64,000 nucleotides of DNA, taken from assembly GCA_951812925.1 (NCBI GenBank), contig OX638370.1:83186004-83250003 (forward strand). The letters are read 5' to 3'. The notes under the pieces are model-generated. The model saw only the letters and a list, made by a program, of their open reading frames with translations, did not search any database and was not told the DNA's origin. Of this stretch, positions 1 to 10,164 are shown one piece after another. Position numbers and translations under genes: made by a program. Position 1 is the stretch's first letter, and each line of letters begins with the position of its first letter. The stretch comes from Calliopum simillimum. Lineage: Eukaryota; Arthropoda; Insecta; Diptera; Lauxaniidae.

Positions 1-541
1 TGAACCCGAATATGACCTCCGATTTGCTCCATCGCGTCTGAGATCCAAGTTATCCTTGATTTGAAGTGCAGAAAACGCTATTTTCAAACTTATGGCGTAT
101 ATCCTTAAAGTAGTCTAGTTCAGTTTTGACAGCGGCATTGAATAGCCTTGAGCTTCCTCTTTAGAACGTACTTTAAACTTTTTCCAATTGGATCATTAGT
201 TTTCGAGATATCATTCACTGAAGTAAACGTATACAAATTGAATATAGTCCTTTACAGGGATTAGCGATACCTTTACTTCAATCGATGATGTTTTGGAAAC
301 CAATGATTCAATTGAAAAAGTTAAAAATACGCTTTAAAGAGGAAGTTCAGGGCTATTCAATGTCACTGTCAATAGTGAACTAGACTACTTTCAGGATGGG
401 CACCATATGTATGATCTTTAAATCAAGGATAACTCGGATCTCAGACGTGATGCAGCAAATCGGAGGTCATATTCGGATTCAGCGATCAAAGATCACTCTC
501 ATTTCAAACTTTTTAAATTTTTTCAAAAACGCTGGACTGTG
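1..541. repeat. Foldback (palindromic) element, copy 1, cut by window edge
   Basis: Two arms run toward each other: bases 1-235 and about 260-485 are reverse complements with scattered mismatches, around a loop of about 25 bp. The arm start (CCGAATATGACCTCCGATTT) recurs at 4687 and 37807. The right flank continues through a short outer arm to GGACTGTG at 534-541, followed by TAA. Copies at 4608-5625 and 37785-38308 also abut TAA, so a 3-bp TAA target duplication is likely, as in PIF/Harbinger elements. There is no coding capacity. The left outer end lies outside the window. Confidence 0.8.
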
Positions 542-544
542 TAA

Positions 545-1440
545 TTTTTAGTAAATATCAAGTGGATAAAATAGCTTTTTCAGTGCGATTTAAGGATTAA
601 TCATCTATACATTTTAGAGTTCGGTGAAGACGCGTGTTTCTCTAAAGTTGTTTTTTGTAAAAAAGTGTTTTTGATAATTTTTTTTTTTTTTTTCAAGTGA
701 TTACATTTCATCCATGGTACAATTATAGTTAATTGTATCATGATTTCAACGTTTGATCACCGCAGCGAGGGTTGAATGTGAAAGTGACTTCTTTTTATAA
801 GTTGTTTATCTAATCGGAATAAAGATGAATTGTTTCCTTTATTAAATGAAATAAAATTAAGTGTTTCTTTTATGAATTTTGAATTTTATTTTAAAATAGA
901 GTTTGTAATTTTTAATTAAACCGACTATTGTGTAGAAGTAAAGGTTTTAAAATTGTTGTTAAATATTTGGCTTACTTTCCATATCAATAACAATAGCAAA
1001 ACTAACAAAAAAGCATACATTTTTAACTTCTTGTAACCTTTCCGGCACAAAAATTTTGCGGAAGGAAATTACCAAAAAATATCTATCCGTCGGAATCAAG
1101 AATACACAAAAATTAACGTCAGTTCGATGTCAGGGATGTTAAATCTGTCAAATTATATGCGGAAACAATAATTTCAAATTTATCTGTTTTGTGGAACAGT
1201 GATGACAGATGTATCTACTTTTCAGAATCAATAATAGAAAAATTTGCTTCCGCGCGGAAAATGTTTTCCGACGGAATCATGATATCAATAATGGCACCCA
1301 ATACTTTTTTTGGCATTATTCTATATAAATACGTATTGGCTTTCAAATTAGAATAAATTTTTTACTGTCTAGTGTTGTGATTTGTTGGACAGCAAACCAA
1401 TTGTCTGAGAATAAATTAAGCAACACACTGGGTACGCTAA
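545..1440. other. AT-rich stretch, no gene seen
   Basis: It contains a T tract at about 668-692 and two related phrases around GACGGAATCA (about 1090 and 1275). No splice-bounded ORF, RNA gene or recognisable element end was found. Confidence 0.5.
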
Positions 1441-1475
1441 TCATTGAGTTTTGGTTTTTTTTTTTATTTCCATTT

Positions 1476-1701
1476 GTCTCGATCCTTTTCGATGACTTTT
1501 ATCTCTTGCCACGACTTTTGCAACTCTTGGATTCTTTTCTAGAACGACCTTTTTCAGGTGGTCCTTTGATCTTCCTCGTCCTCTACTGTCTAGTGGATTC
1601 CACTCAAAGATTTGGCGGCAGACTTTGCTGTGTAGTTTCTGGAGATTTTGATCTAGCCATCTACACTTGATCTCGTTTTCTGTGGCTATCTTCGGCATTC
1701 G
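1476..1701 (-). pseudogene. Non-LTR retrotransposon reverse transcriptase, C-terminal tail fragment
   Basis: The minus-strand frame reads a diverged version of the tail that follows the RT domain in a LINE: KIATE, then a W-rich block, then HSKVCRQIFEWNP, SRGRGR and VVARD. The same block in the same order occurs at 3823-4040 (WRWIGHTLRKPHSEVCRQ, EWNPQGS, GRGRPKT, VIARDRDEW), so both derive from one LINE family or close relatives. The RT core itself is absent. The frame stays open to about 1441 but loses similarity past residue 110, and the first 35 codons of the open frame (1809-1705) are not similar either. This is a fragment with no function expected. RTE-like versus another LINE clade cannot be settled by eye. 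Confidence 0.75.
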
Positions 1702-1749
1702 GCATTTGACATAGTGCGAGGCCAACAAATCTTTAGTATGCGGCTTAAG

Positions 1750-3290
1750 CACTTCTTGAGGAATATATGCAGCTTGTTCATTTATTCGATAACAAGCAAC
1801 GTTTCGCATCCATTCAACAAAACAGATTTTACTTATGAATCAAAACCGCACTTTAATTTTGGTAGAGATAACGGACGATGAACACATTTTGTTCAGTTGA
1901 CCAAACGCGCCTTTAGTTTTTGATATTTTTGAGTTGGTATCCTCTTTTGCTCCACGAGCATTGCAAAGCTTCAATTTATTTGGTTAACATCTGGTATAAT
2001 TGAAGCCAATACGTATGTACTGTTCTCACTATCTGGCTTAACAAAATTAAAATAAATAAGAAAAAACAAATTCTTGTTTTTAACCAAATTACAACGCTGT
2101 TCGAACTTTTTCACTTATATTTTTAACTGTCTAACTTGTCTTACAAGCCGAAAATCATTTTATTAGGCGAACTAAAGGGGTTTGTGCACAATCATTCACA
2201 AACAAACTAAGTCGCCTATACCTAGTAAGTGAAAATGGGCTATAATCTTCATACCGTGCTATTATTACACTGCACTGCGAAATGTGGTGCAAAAATATTT
2301 TTATAAATTTAGTGCTTAGCATACCAATTAGCCAAGAGTATAACAATTTAATCTTGAAACATTAATTTAAGTACTTTACTAGCTAATTATAAAGAAATAT
2401 AATGAATAAATAGCAAAACTGCACATATAATAAATCATATATTATTACCCATGGTGTTACTGCCAGCTAGCCAGCCAGGACACTATTCAAGTATCAAGTG
2501 ATACTCCTTGTCCTATGTAAAATATATGTATTTATGTATGCCAACAACAATAAGTAGTAGATAGTAGTAGTATTGCGCTTGTTAAAGTTTGCTTCGAAAA
2601 TTGCTTGGAGACTTTGACACAAACACACAAACATATGCACACGTACATACATATCTACACATAATGGCACTTTTTTTGAAATATAAAACATTTCTGCAAA
2701 CTCTTCATAGTACATACGAGTATGTCCCTTGGTGTAATAACGTATGAAAAAAGAGCACATTTCATTTTTAACAGAATTGCTGGAGCAAATACTCCGAGTT
2801 TAAAATACGAAATTTGATATATCTACAGAGAGATGTTACGCATCCAATATGTAAAATTGATAAATTTTTTCTAAGCATGATATGTTATTTATTTAAATTT
2901 TTCAATATTTTGAATTATTTCCTTAATTATATGAGTACACATATGTTGTATGAAGCGCCTCCAGCTCTATTAAATTTTAAAATTGAAGACTTGAAAGCCA
3001 CAAGATTTATTAAACATAAATTTCTAATTAAATATCTGAAATTGAAAATCGTAGAGTATCTTTAATTAGAAAGTGTGTTTTTGCAAAATTTGCCATAAGT
3101 TATATAAATGTACTTATGCACAAACATATATACTTATACAAGTGTAGAAAATTACAGTTTCTAACAAGACTAAACTTACTTTTGGTCGAGAAGTTATTAC
3201 TTTAAAATTAAATTTAATTAATATTTAAGAGGCAAATAGCTTTTATAGCTTCCTTATCGTTCTTGATAATATCCTTTATAAAGCTCTTAA
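1750..3290. other. Unassigned AT-rich region
   Basis: No gene recognised. A CA/TA-rich microsatellite-like patch lies at about 2618-2665. Short open frames here (for example 2494-2760 minus and 2814-3065 plus) are low-complexity and show no family motif. Confidence 0.5.
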
Positions 3291-3297
3291 TGAGGCC

Positions 3298-4083
3298 AAA
3301 AGGGGTATCCAATGGAACTTTACCGAACATCTGGAAGATCTCAACTACGCTGCCTGTTATCGTCCAAACATTCAGATATACAAAGCAAAATTGAAGACCT
3401 TGTCTTGGAATCACAAAAGGCCGTCCTAAAAATCAATGTACCCAAGACTAAAAGCATGAAGTTAAACGCAAACAATGACGTTTAGAGCTGGCAGTGATGA
3501 CATCGAAAACATCGATAGCTTCATGTATTTAGGCAGCATTATCTCCATGGATGGTGGAGCAAAAGAGGATATCAACTCAAGAATAGCAAATGCAATGGGT
3601 GCGTTTGCTCAACTGCACAAAATATGGTCTTCTTCCGTTACATCCACTTAAACGAAAGTGCGCATTTTTGATTCGAATGAGAAATTGGTTTTGTTATATG
3701 GGTGCGAAACGTGGCTTGTTACTGAACAACTAACGAACAAGCTGCAAGTATTCGTCAACAAATGCTTAAGGCGTATTCTTAAGACTTGGTGGCCTCGCAC
3801 TATATCAAATGCCGAGCTACATCAAAAATGGAGATGGATTGGTCACACTCTCCGGAAACCACACAGCGAAGTTTGTCGCCAGGCTCTTGAGTGGAATCCA
3901 CAAGGCAGTATAGGACGTGGTAGACCCAAAACCAACTGGAAAAGGTCGCTGGAAAAGGAAATCCAAGAATCGGGAAAGTCGTGGCAAGAGATCAAAGTCA
4001 TCGCAAGGGATCGCGACGAATGGAGATGTTTCATGTTGGCCCTATGCTCTTCCTATGAGTTAAAGGAAAATACATGCAAATAG
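3298..4083 (+). pseudogene. Non-LTR retrotransposon reverse transcriptase (C-terminal half), broken
   Basis: A LINE-type reverse transcriptase would copy element RNA into DNA at a nicked target. Translation starting at 3298 gives the palm region GIQWNFTEHLEDLNYA. The next codons should carry the catalytic YADD Asp pair, but the sequence jumps to CLLSS in another frame, so the active-site aspartates are deleted (junction near 3350). It continues with SKIEDLVLESQKA and LKINVPKTKSMKL, a stop at 3483-3485, then the FMYLGSIISMDGG, LLYGCETWLVT and CLRRILKTWWPR blocks, and the tail GHTLRKPHSEVC, GRGRPKT, VIARDRDEW. The longest intact piece is 3658-4083. At least two frame breaks and internal stops are present. 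The upstream endonuclease domain is missing, as in a 5'-truncated LINE insertion. Likely RTE-like, but the clade is uncertain. Confidence 0.85.
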
Positions 4084-4195
4084 CTTTTTGCGGTAGAAAT
4101 TCTTTAATAAAATATCAAACTGAACTCAAATAGTCACAGCTTAAAAACAATTATCGAACAGTGAGACATTGTTTTTAAATTAAATCACAGGAGTA

Positions 4196-4351
4196 CTATT
4201 TATGTTTCGGGAACTGGCAACACTAATGTCAATAGCTAAAATCTGGCAACATCATAATAAAGTTTGAAATTTTTTAGCATAAATGTACTCACAACGTTTT
4301 GATGCACAAGTGCTATTTGTTTTGTTTACAGTGAGTTAAGAGAATCAAATT
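4196..4351 (+). repeat. Left terminal inverted repeat of the 4196-5861 mariner
   Basis: It pairs with 5712-5861 in reverse complement. The outermost bases are ambiguous; a TA at 4194-4195 would fit the usual mariner target site, but the right flank reads TG. Confidence 0.75.
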
Positions 4352-4360
4352 GGCCAGAAA

Positions 4361-4607
4361 ATGGGAATTTCAGGAGAAGGTTTTCGTTGGATTATTTTTC
4401 ACAACTTTCGACGTGGATTATGTCAACAAGAATGTGTCGATGAACTCAGTTCTTTGTATGACGATAAAGCACCATTAAAAACCACAGTATATCGCTGGTA
4501 TAGTGGATTCAATCGTGGTCGTAGTTCGGTTGCCGACGAATTCCGTGAAGGTCGTCCAAAATCGGTTGTTGTGGCACAAAACATCGATGCAGTGCATGAA
4601 CTGATAA
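4361..4607 (+). pseudogene. Mariner transposase N-terminal HTH domain, 5' part
   Basis: The ATG at 4361 opens MGISGEGFRW, followed by the mariner paired helix-turn-helix signature: FRRGLCQQECVDEL, TVYRWYSGFNRGRSS, DEFREGRPKSVV and IDAVHELI. This domain binds the element TIRs. The frame matches the family to about residue 82, then enters foldback DNA at 4608, and the remaining 12 residues to the stop at 4645 are not mariner. The family sequence resumes after the insertion at 5629. A full mariner transposase is about 340-350 residues; here only about the first 105 exist in total. The lower part of the HTH region appears little decayed, which suggests a fairly recent copy before interruption. 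Confidence 0.9.
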
Positions 4608-5625
4608 CACGGTCCTGCGTTTTTGAAAAAGTTAAAAAGGTATGAAATGAGAGTAAGTGATTTTTATAGATTTTTAATTGCTGAATCCGAATATGACCTT
4701 CGATTTGCTCTATCACGTCGGAGATCTGAGTTATCCTTGTTGTAAAGTGCATGAAACGCTATTTTCAGACATGTGGCGTACATCCCGAAAGTAGTCTAGT
4801 TCACTTTTGACAGCGGTATTGAACAGCCCTGAGCTTCCTTCATAAAGCGTACTTTTAATTATTTCAATTGAATCATTAGTTTCCGAGATATCATCGATTG
4901 GAGTAAAGGTATCGCTAATCCCTGTAAAGGACTATATTCAATTTGTATACCTTTACTTCAGTGGATGATATTTCGGAAAATAATGATCCAATTAAAAAAG
5001 TTTAAAGAGGAAACTCAGAGTTATTCAACGCAGCTGTCAAAAGTGAACTAGACTACTTGCAGGATGTACGCCATATGTTTGAAAATAGCGTTTTCTGTTA
5101 GTCTAAGATCCGGCAGTAAAAAAATGTATCGATCGAGTTTTTAGTTAAAAACTAATTTTTACATATATTTAGGAATGGGGGAATATATTTTTGCTGGGTT
5201 GCCTCTCAAAATGTGGCCGCAAGAATTATCAAATTGCGATAACTTATGAACCGTGAGTCTTACGATTTTTTTTACGCAATAAATAATAAACGTAAAAAAA
5301 ATCGGTTTTTAATAAATAACTCCTAAATGGTAAATTTTTTTTTTTTGCATATAATTAAAATTACTTGTAGAGCATAGGACTCTCCATAAAAAAGATATGG
5401 GCACTTTTTCTCGTGCGACTCACGGTTCATAAGTTATCGCAATTTCATAATTCTTGCGGCCACATTTTGATAGGCAACCCGCCAAAAATATGTTCCCCCA
5501 TTCATAAATATATGCAAAAACTAGATTTTAACTAAAAACTCGATCGATACATTTTTTTACTGCCGGATCTCGTACTATGTACTTTAAATCTATAAAACTT
5601 CATACTTTTTTTCATCGCAGGTCTG
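4608..5625. mobile_element. Foldback element copy 2, inserted in the mariner ORF
   Basis: It is bounded by TAA at 4605-4607 and TAA at 5626-5628. The outer arms share CCTGCG, GAAAAA, GTATGA and TTTTATAGATTT (left 4612-4672; complement at 5585-5621). The inner arms are the same family as copies 1 and 3 (4681-4880 against 4925-5100). The right half of the inner arm is replaced by a second palindrome (5106-5570). The mariner reading frame on both sides proves where it landed. Confidence 0.8.
5106..5570. repeat. Second foldback element nested in copy 2
   Basis: It starts AGATCCGGCAGTAAAAAAAT and ends in the reverse complement (ATTTTTTTACTGCCGGATCT). The arms are about 170-180 bp and include TATCGATCGAGTTTTTAG and GCGATAACTTATGAACCGTG. 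The loop holds A/T tracts. It is a different family from its host. Phrases about GCGATAACT.ATGAACGG recur at 17780 and 56080. Confidence 0.8.
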
Positions 5626-5628
5626 TAA

Positions 5629-5700
5629 GATCGTCATGTGGCATATTGTGAGATAGAGGCATTTTTGCACATTAGTTCCACTTCAATACATTCGATTTTG
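5629..5700 (+). pseudogene. Mariner transposase N-terminal domain, 3' continuation
   Basis: After the foldback insertion the mariner frame resumes as DRHVAYCEIEAFLHISSTSI then HSILHEH, the end of the second HTH of mariner transposases (family pattern DRHVTYREIE...SSTSIHSILHEHL). It then joins right TIR sequence without the linker or DDD catalytic domain. Together with 4361-4607 this gives a roughly 105-codon DNA-binding-only remnant. Confidence 0.85.
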
Positions 5701-5711
5701 CATGAACACTG

Positions 5712-5861
5712 ATTTTCTTAGCTCTCTGTAAACAAAACAAATGGCACTTGTACATCAAAACGTTGTGAGTACGTTTATGCTAAAAAATGTCAAACTTTAT
5801 TATGGTGTTGCCAGATTTCTGCTATTGACACTAGTGTTGGCAGTTCCCAAAATATAAATGG
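5712..5861 (-). repeat. Right terminal inverted repeat of the 4196-5861 mariner
   Basis: Reverse complement of 4196-4351 with a few mismatches; see that element. Confidence 0.75.
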
Positions 5862-6513
5862 TGCCCCTAGTACACGGCTTACTCGAAAGCTAGAGAGACC
5901 TCTAGGTTGAACTGCCGTTTATGAGACCCACGTTTTCGAAAGAACTTTCACTTGGTGCGGTTAAAATTTTTGTAAACTGAAAATAAGTTCTTAAGATATG
6001 CTATAAAACTTAAAAATTTAAGAATTTTTTCGAATTAACTCCGTTCGGTTTTCATTTCTTAACCTTAAACTAAAAAATTTCTTTAAACTTTGTCACATTC
6101 GGTCATACTTTCCTCTTTGTATGTCGAGAATTATATTAAAAAAAAAAAAAAATCAATCAAGTATGATATTTTAGGGATTGCTGCTATACCAAAATGAAAA
6201 AAGCAACTAAATCTTGTTCAAATATCAAATATTAATGCTAAGGTACCTTTTTGTTTTTGCTGTCATTTGCCATCATTTTGCACTTCCCACAAAAAAAAAA
6301 AAAATTCTAAAATTTAAGTTTTCCGTTCTTAATTTTTTTTTTTTTTTTTGGCAAATTCACATGTTTTCGGTATATTGACAACCCATAAAGTTCATAAATT
6401 TTAGATATACTCGCAAGCGCATACATACATACATCTTATGCTCATGTCAATCAACTTGTTTATTTATAACACAAGTCATGCTACATAAATATATATACAA
6501 ATATATACAAACA
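5862..6513. other. AT-rich stretch with homopolymer tracts
   Basis: A tract near 6140-6153, A tract near 6289-6304, T tract near 6332-6349, and a CATA microsatellite at about 6421-6433. No gene or element end recognised. Confidence 0.5.
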
Positions 6514-6972
6514 TTGTCCCAGCAAACATTTTTTTTTTTTTCATTAGAAAGTCATATTCAAATTGCTCACGAGCACAATGGTTGATTCGGAGAATATTGT
6601 GCGGTTGGATAAGACGAATCTTTAACAATTTGTCAGGATGAATGACATAATCATAATTTTAATGATTCGGTTTAACAACGTTTCTCAAAGTGGTCGGAGG
6701 TCTTCATAGCGATGGGTCATTGATAATGAATAAAAACTTGGGGCCACACAAAAATTTTTGAAAGCGAACTTTGTTTTCGATATGATAATCGTTTAATAAT
6801 TCTTTTGAAAAAAATGGAAAAAAATCCTTCTTTTTAGTTTTTTTCTTCAAAACAATCTTCTTTTAACAACCATATATAGTTTCCCAAGCGTCTCTTGAAA
6901 GTTCCTCCAAATTGAAATATTTTTGAGCGATGAACTTCTTGTTCAGTGAGTCATTGTCCGCTGAGCCAATTT

Positions 6973-7640
6973 TTATACCCTACATCCGGGGTGTATTCAC
7001 TTAGTCCTTCCGTTTGTAACTCTGAGAAGGAGGCGTGGCATGTATGGAAAAGTATATAAATTCTTGATCAGTGTCACCTCTTGAGTCGGTATAGCCATGT
7101 CCGTCTGTCTGGCTTGCTGGCAGGCTGTCCGTCTGTTGAAATACTTTTTACGGGAAAACTAAGCAAAATAATTCGATGAAATTTGGTACGCTGCCTTTGT
7201 TGACACGCCTGCCTCCATACAATGAAATTTGGTACACTGCCTTCTTCATCAAAGCTAGATCGTGGAATTGAAAATGTGCGAAATCGGTCAACAAACACGC
7301 CTACCGCCCATACAAAAAATATATTCAAAATGACAATTTAGGAGTATTTTTCACGACAATGCAACCAAAATACACATAAATAGTACGAATTTTAAGCGGA
7401 AGCTCAGAAAAAAAAACTGGGTGAAATCGGACAAGAGGGCGTGGCACCTCCCATATAAGCAAAAGTTTCAAAATGCTATACTGAAAGAGTTTTTTGAGAT
7501 AATCCAACTAAGTACCACTCAAATACTAGACTATAACAGCACGCTTTGAGCTAAAACAAGACGAACTCGGAAAAGAGGTTGTGGCACCTTCCATATAAGC
7601 AAAAGCTTCAAATCGCTATGCTGAAAACGTTTTTTGAGAT
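6973..7640 (+). repeat. Dispersed repeat: conserved head plus two ~140-bp units
   Basis: The head starts TATACCCTACATCCGGGGTG (6976) and runs through TTCTTGATCAG and GCCATGTCCGTCTGTCTGGC, a phrase type widespread in fly repeats. The tail units contain GGCACCTCCCATATAAGC at 7443 and 7583 (period 140). A fuller copy lies at 25341-26262. Sequence beyond about 7640 is mariner, so the repeat is truncated there. Confidence 0.75.
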
Positions 7641-8150
7641 GGTTCAGAATGCAGAATCGGAAAAAGTTCGTTTAATTTTGCTTAATTTCTTCGAAAAGCA
7701 TTATCCGGCCGAACCATTTTTGCACAGATTGGTTACTGATCATGGTCGGAACGAGGTGAGCCAGCCAAAATCGTTGCAAAGCCGGAATTGACGCCAAGGA
7801 AGGTTTTGCTTAGTATGATGTGCTTAAAAGGGTCATGTGTACTATGAGCTGCTTCCGCGTGGCGAAACGATTAATTCGGAACTATTCCGTCAACAATTAA
7901 CAAGATTGAATGAAGCGCGCAAGGAAAAACGTCCGGAATTAGTCAACAGAAAGGGCGTCGTCTTTCATCACGACAACGCTAGATCATATACTTCTTTGGT
8001 GACCCGCCAAAAACTGACGGAGCTTGGATGTCAAGTTTTAATGCATCTGCCATGCAGCCCAGGCCCTGCACCTTCGGATTACTATTTGTTTCACTCGTTG
8101 TAGAATTATCTTGATGGCGTAAAATAGATTTTTGAACAATAGATATTTCA
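7641..8150 (+). pseudogene. Mariner transposase catalytic domain, C-terminal relic
   Basis: Mariner DDD transposases cut and join element ends in the nucleus. Visible blocks: FLHRLVTDHGRN near 7720 (degraded form of the first-Asp motif VTGDEKW), GEPAKIVAKPELTPRKV near 7755-7806 in a different frame, then an intact stretch 7837-8103 with YYELLPRGETINSELF, RQQLTRLNEA, the second Asp in FHHDNARSYTS and the third Asp in APSDYYLF. A stop at 8101-8103 replaces the expected Gln before NYLDGVK (8104-8124), after which homology fades. Two frame changes and at least two stops make it dead. The HTH half is absent. The track-like open frame beginning at 7579 is a chimera of repeat and transposase. Confidence 0.85.
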
Positions 8151-8430
8151 AAACTTGAAAAACTGAGTCATAATAGTCCCAAAACGATTGCATGAAAGCT
8201 TTTCCTTTGATTTTTAAGTATCTTTATGATGAGTGTGAAAATTTTCGATTTTTATTCACATAAAATTCTTCTGGAATAAATGGCTTAGTTTTAACATGAT
8301 TCAAAAAATCTTACAAATGTTTGTTGGGACTGTCTATGTGATATTAATATGTGTGTAAGTGTAAGTGTTTACATTCGGTACATAAATATGTTATTAAATA
8401 TATTTTTCATTTCATTTCCCCCAAAAACAG
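8151..8430. other. Decayed flank of the mariner relic
   Basis: No motif recognised apart from the inverted end at 8317-8332. Confidence 0.4.
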
Positions 8431-8580
8431 AAAAACACTCGTGCAACTTTCCCATGTTTTCACCGCACTCCAACCAGTACGATACGTTTGCAAACGTCAT
8501 CTAGGTATTTGGAGTTTCTTCAAGTTGTCCTGTTGTGGGGTCGATGGTGGTGGATTCATACCGTTCGAGGCAAGACAGTA
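8431..8580. other. GC-richer, exon-like island, unassigned
   Basis: About 150 bp of clearly higher complexity and GC than its surroundings. On plus it follows a pyrimidine-rich run ending CCCCCAAAAACAG (possible acceptor) and ends in AGACAG|TAAAA, which is not a good donor. On minus it reads NGMNPPPSTPQQDNLKKLQ before a stop. Either frame could be a captured exon or transposon gag fragment. No family recognised. Confidence 0.3.
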
Positions 8581-9100
8581 AAAATCTTTATAACATGTGT
8601 TATTAAATTTTAATCTTGACAATAAATGGTCTTCTTTATTTTTTATATTTTTTGGGACCTTTTTTAACACATAATTTCTTATTCGGAATATGTTTTTTGA
8701 GCAGTTTCATCAGAAAGTGGCCACAAAATAGCAAGTATACTAAATACTTATGCTTTACGTATCTTATTAATACATGGTGTAAAACATTTAATGAAAAATC
8801 CTTTTATTGAGTTTTAAGTTGTTATCAAAAACGTTTAAGTAGCTTAAAAGCTTCTATGCTTTATGGTGAAAGCTTTGCAATGGTAAGGGTTGGCACACTT
8901 TGGGATGATATTTTTGTGAAAACTCCTTAATAATTTATGAAAGCCACAGCTATATAGGAAATAACGGATGGCTCAATTAAAAGCACTTTTTAAGTACAGA
9001 TTTTATGATTGATAGATTTCTTGCTACTATTGTTTGACACTTTATCGTGGAAAAATGCATCATTTTATTCGTTGACTCTTGAAAAACTTGAAGAAACTGC
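8581..9100. other. Unassigned AT-rich stretch
   Basis: Nothing recognised; short frames only. Confidence 0.4.
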
Positions 9101-9107
9101 ACTATTT

Positions 9108-9425
9108 TCAAACGTTGAGACCAATTTCTGGCTGAAGAGCACCCCAAAAAGCTTCAGGAGATGCCATTATACCCAGACAAAAGAACGGTCTGTTATGGTA
9201 TATAGGCTGCACCACATTTTTTGCAAAAATGAAGCCAGCCGGAAAGCAATTTTTGCTTGATATTTCATCGACGACATTTGATTTCAATAAAACGGCGCTT
9301 CTTCCCACACTGCTCATTAGACTAAGGCTTTATTTCGAAAAGAGTTCGGTGAACAGTTGATTTTCACGCTTTGGACCGGTGAATTGGCCATCTAGATCAT
9401 GTTATATTACACCTCTTAGGTTTTC
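9108..9425 (+). pseudogene. Tc1/mariner-superfamily (DDE_3 type) transposase, decayed C-terminal half
   Basis: The same protein family as 62895-63982, but much older. Read across frames it shows FSNVETNFWL (family FSDEAHFWL, first Asp lost), a P-K-S-F block then a degraded PLHPQKVTVW (from about 9160), HHIFCKNEA (family PYFFRNEAG), then FQ-stop-NGASSHTAH from about 9281 (family FQQDGATCHTAH, second catalytic Asp replaced by Asn), and EFGEQLI followed by a degraded RFGPVNWPPRSCD at 9343-9405. Frame changes and stops occur throughout, and the N-terminus is missing. It is cut off just upstream of the MULE-like element at 9540. Confidence 0.75.
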
Positions 9426-9539
9426 AGTCGTTACTTAGTTGTAGAAAAAAAGTATGACAAAGTTGTAGAAAATCCACTAGTTTAACTTGTAGAGTCTTGT
9501 TCAGTGAGATTGTGGAATTAGTAGGACTATGCTGTGAAT

Positions 9540-10164
9540 GGTTCCACTCAAAAGCGGCCAAAAAATAGCGGCCAAAAAAAAGCGGCCAAAGAAAAAAAGG
9601 GGCCAAATACAAAAAGGGGCCAAAAAATAGCGGCCAAATAAAAAAGGGGCCAAAAATGGTTAAAGTGTTAAATTATCATTATTTTGTTAAAAATCAAAGA
9701 CAATCCAAACATCTGGAAGTTTATCTCTACACTTCAGCAGGAACATTCTTTGGTAAGTCTTGCTACTACTCAAGATGCTGCTGGTGCAGAACCAGAACAG
9801 TCTCGCAAGCGATATCGAGAAGCTAACATTCGCCTCAAGACTGTAGTTTCTGGATTTGAACCAAAATGGGCAACTGAAGATCTCACTCATGCTGAAATTT
9901 ACGAATACTTAACTAATGTCAGCAATCACATTCAGTATAATTAACTTCATTGTAATTCTTAACTAACTTTTTCCATTTGTTATTTACACAATTTGTCAAT
10001 TTACTTTACTATTTTACCTAATGTCTTTGATTTTTAACAAATTAATGATAATTTAACACTTTAACCATTTTTGGCCCCTTTTTTATTTGGCCGCTATTTT
10101 TTGGCCCCTTTTTGTTGGTCGCTATTTTTGGGCCGCTATTTTTTGGCCGCTTTTGAGTACCTCC
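9540..10164 (+). mobile_element. MULE-like element remnant, 625 bp, with 9-bp target duplication
   Basis: The 9-bp sequence GCTGTGAAT occurs immediately outside both ends (9531-9539 and 10165-10173). Both termini read GGxxxxACTCAAAAGCGGCC inward (left GGTTCCACTC, right complement GGAGGTACTC). The inverted arms (9540-9702 and 10022-10164) are built of short tandem units: GCGGCCAAAAAATA and GGGGCCAAATAAAAAA. The inner arm sequences match through AAAGTGTTAAATTATCATTA. Inside is the end of a MULE-type transposase. The 9-bp duplication fits Mutator-like elements (8-11 bp). It is non-autonomous. Confidence 0.85.
9684..9944 (+). pseudogene. MULE-type transposase, C-terminal end only
   Basis: An open frame from a TTG (9684) to TAA (9942-9944) reads NPNIWKFISTLQQEHSL, then QSRKRYREANIRLKTVV and finally YEYLTNVSNHIQY. 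This resembles the tail of insect MULE transposases (often with FLYWCH or SWIM-type zinc fingers), where the P-x-I-W-x-F-I-x-x-L-x-x-E motif is followed by a K/R-x-Y block, a x-R-L-x-x-V-V block and a Y-L-x-x-I-x-H-N terminus. No catalytic residues remain. The first codons overlap the left inverted arm, so internal deletion has joined the arm to the last ~80 codons. The family call rests on memory of the motif, without a search. Confidence 0.65.

Larger units (their letters stand above)
4196..5861 (+). mobile_element. Long-TIR mariner-like element, internally deleted and interrupted
   Basis: Terminal inverted repeats of about 155 bp (4196-4351 and 5712-5861) match closely: outer block ATTTATGTTTCGGGAACTGG against the complement of CAGTTCCCAAAATATAAAT, then TCTGGCAAC, AACGTTTTGATG and TTTGTTTTGTTTACAG in both arms. 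Between them lies only the N-terminal (DNA-binding) part of a mariner transposase (4361-4607 and 5629-5700), which then runs directly into the right TIR, so the catalytic domain was lost by internal deletion. A foldback element (4608-5625) was later inserted into this ORF. It cannot mobilise itself but keeps both ends. Confidence 0.85.
6514..8332. mobile_element. Possible composite element with GTCCCARCAAACATTT ends
   Basis: GTCCCAGCAAACATTT at 6514 and its near reverse complement AAATGTTTGTTGGGAC at 8317-8332 form a 16-bp inverted pair with one mismatch. The interval holds a 140-bp-unit repeat and a mariner C-terminal relic. No target duplication is evident, so the pair may be the true ends of a mariner relic enlarged by insertion, or coincidence. 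Confidence 0.35.

Noticed and set aside
1377..1670. 97-codon plus-strand ORF
   Set aside because: Antisense shadow of the LINE tail read on minus at 1476-1701.
3843..4034. 63-codon minus ORF
   Set aside because: Antisense of the reverse transcriptase relic.
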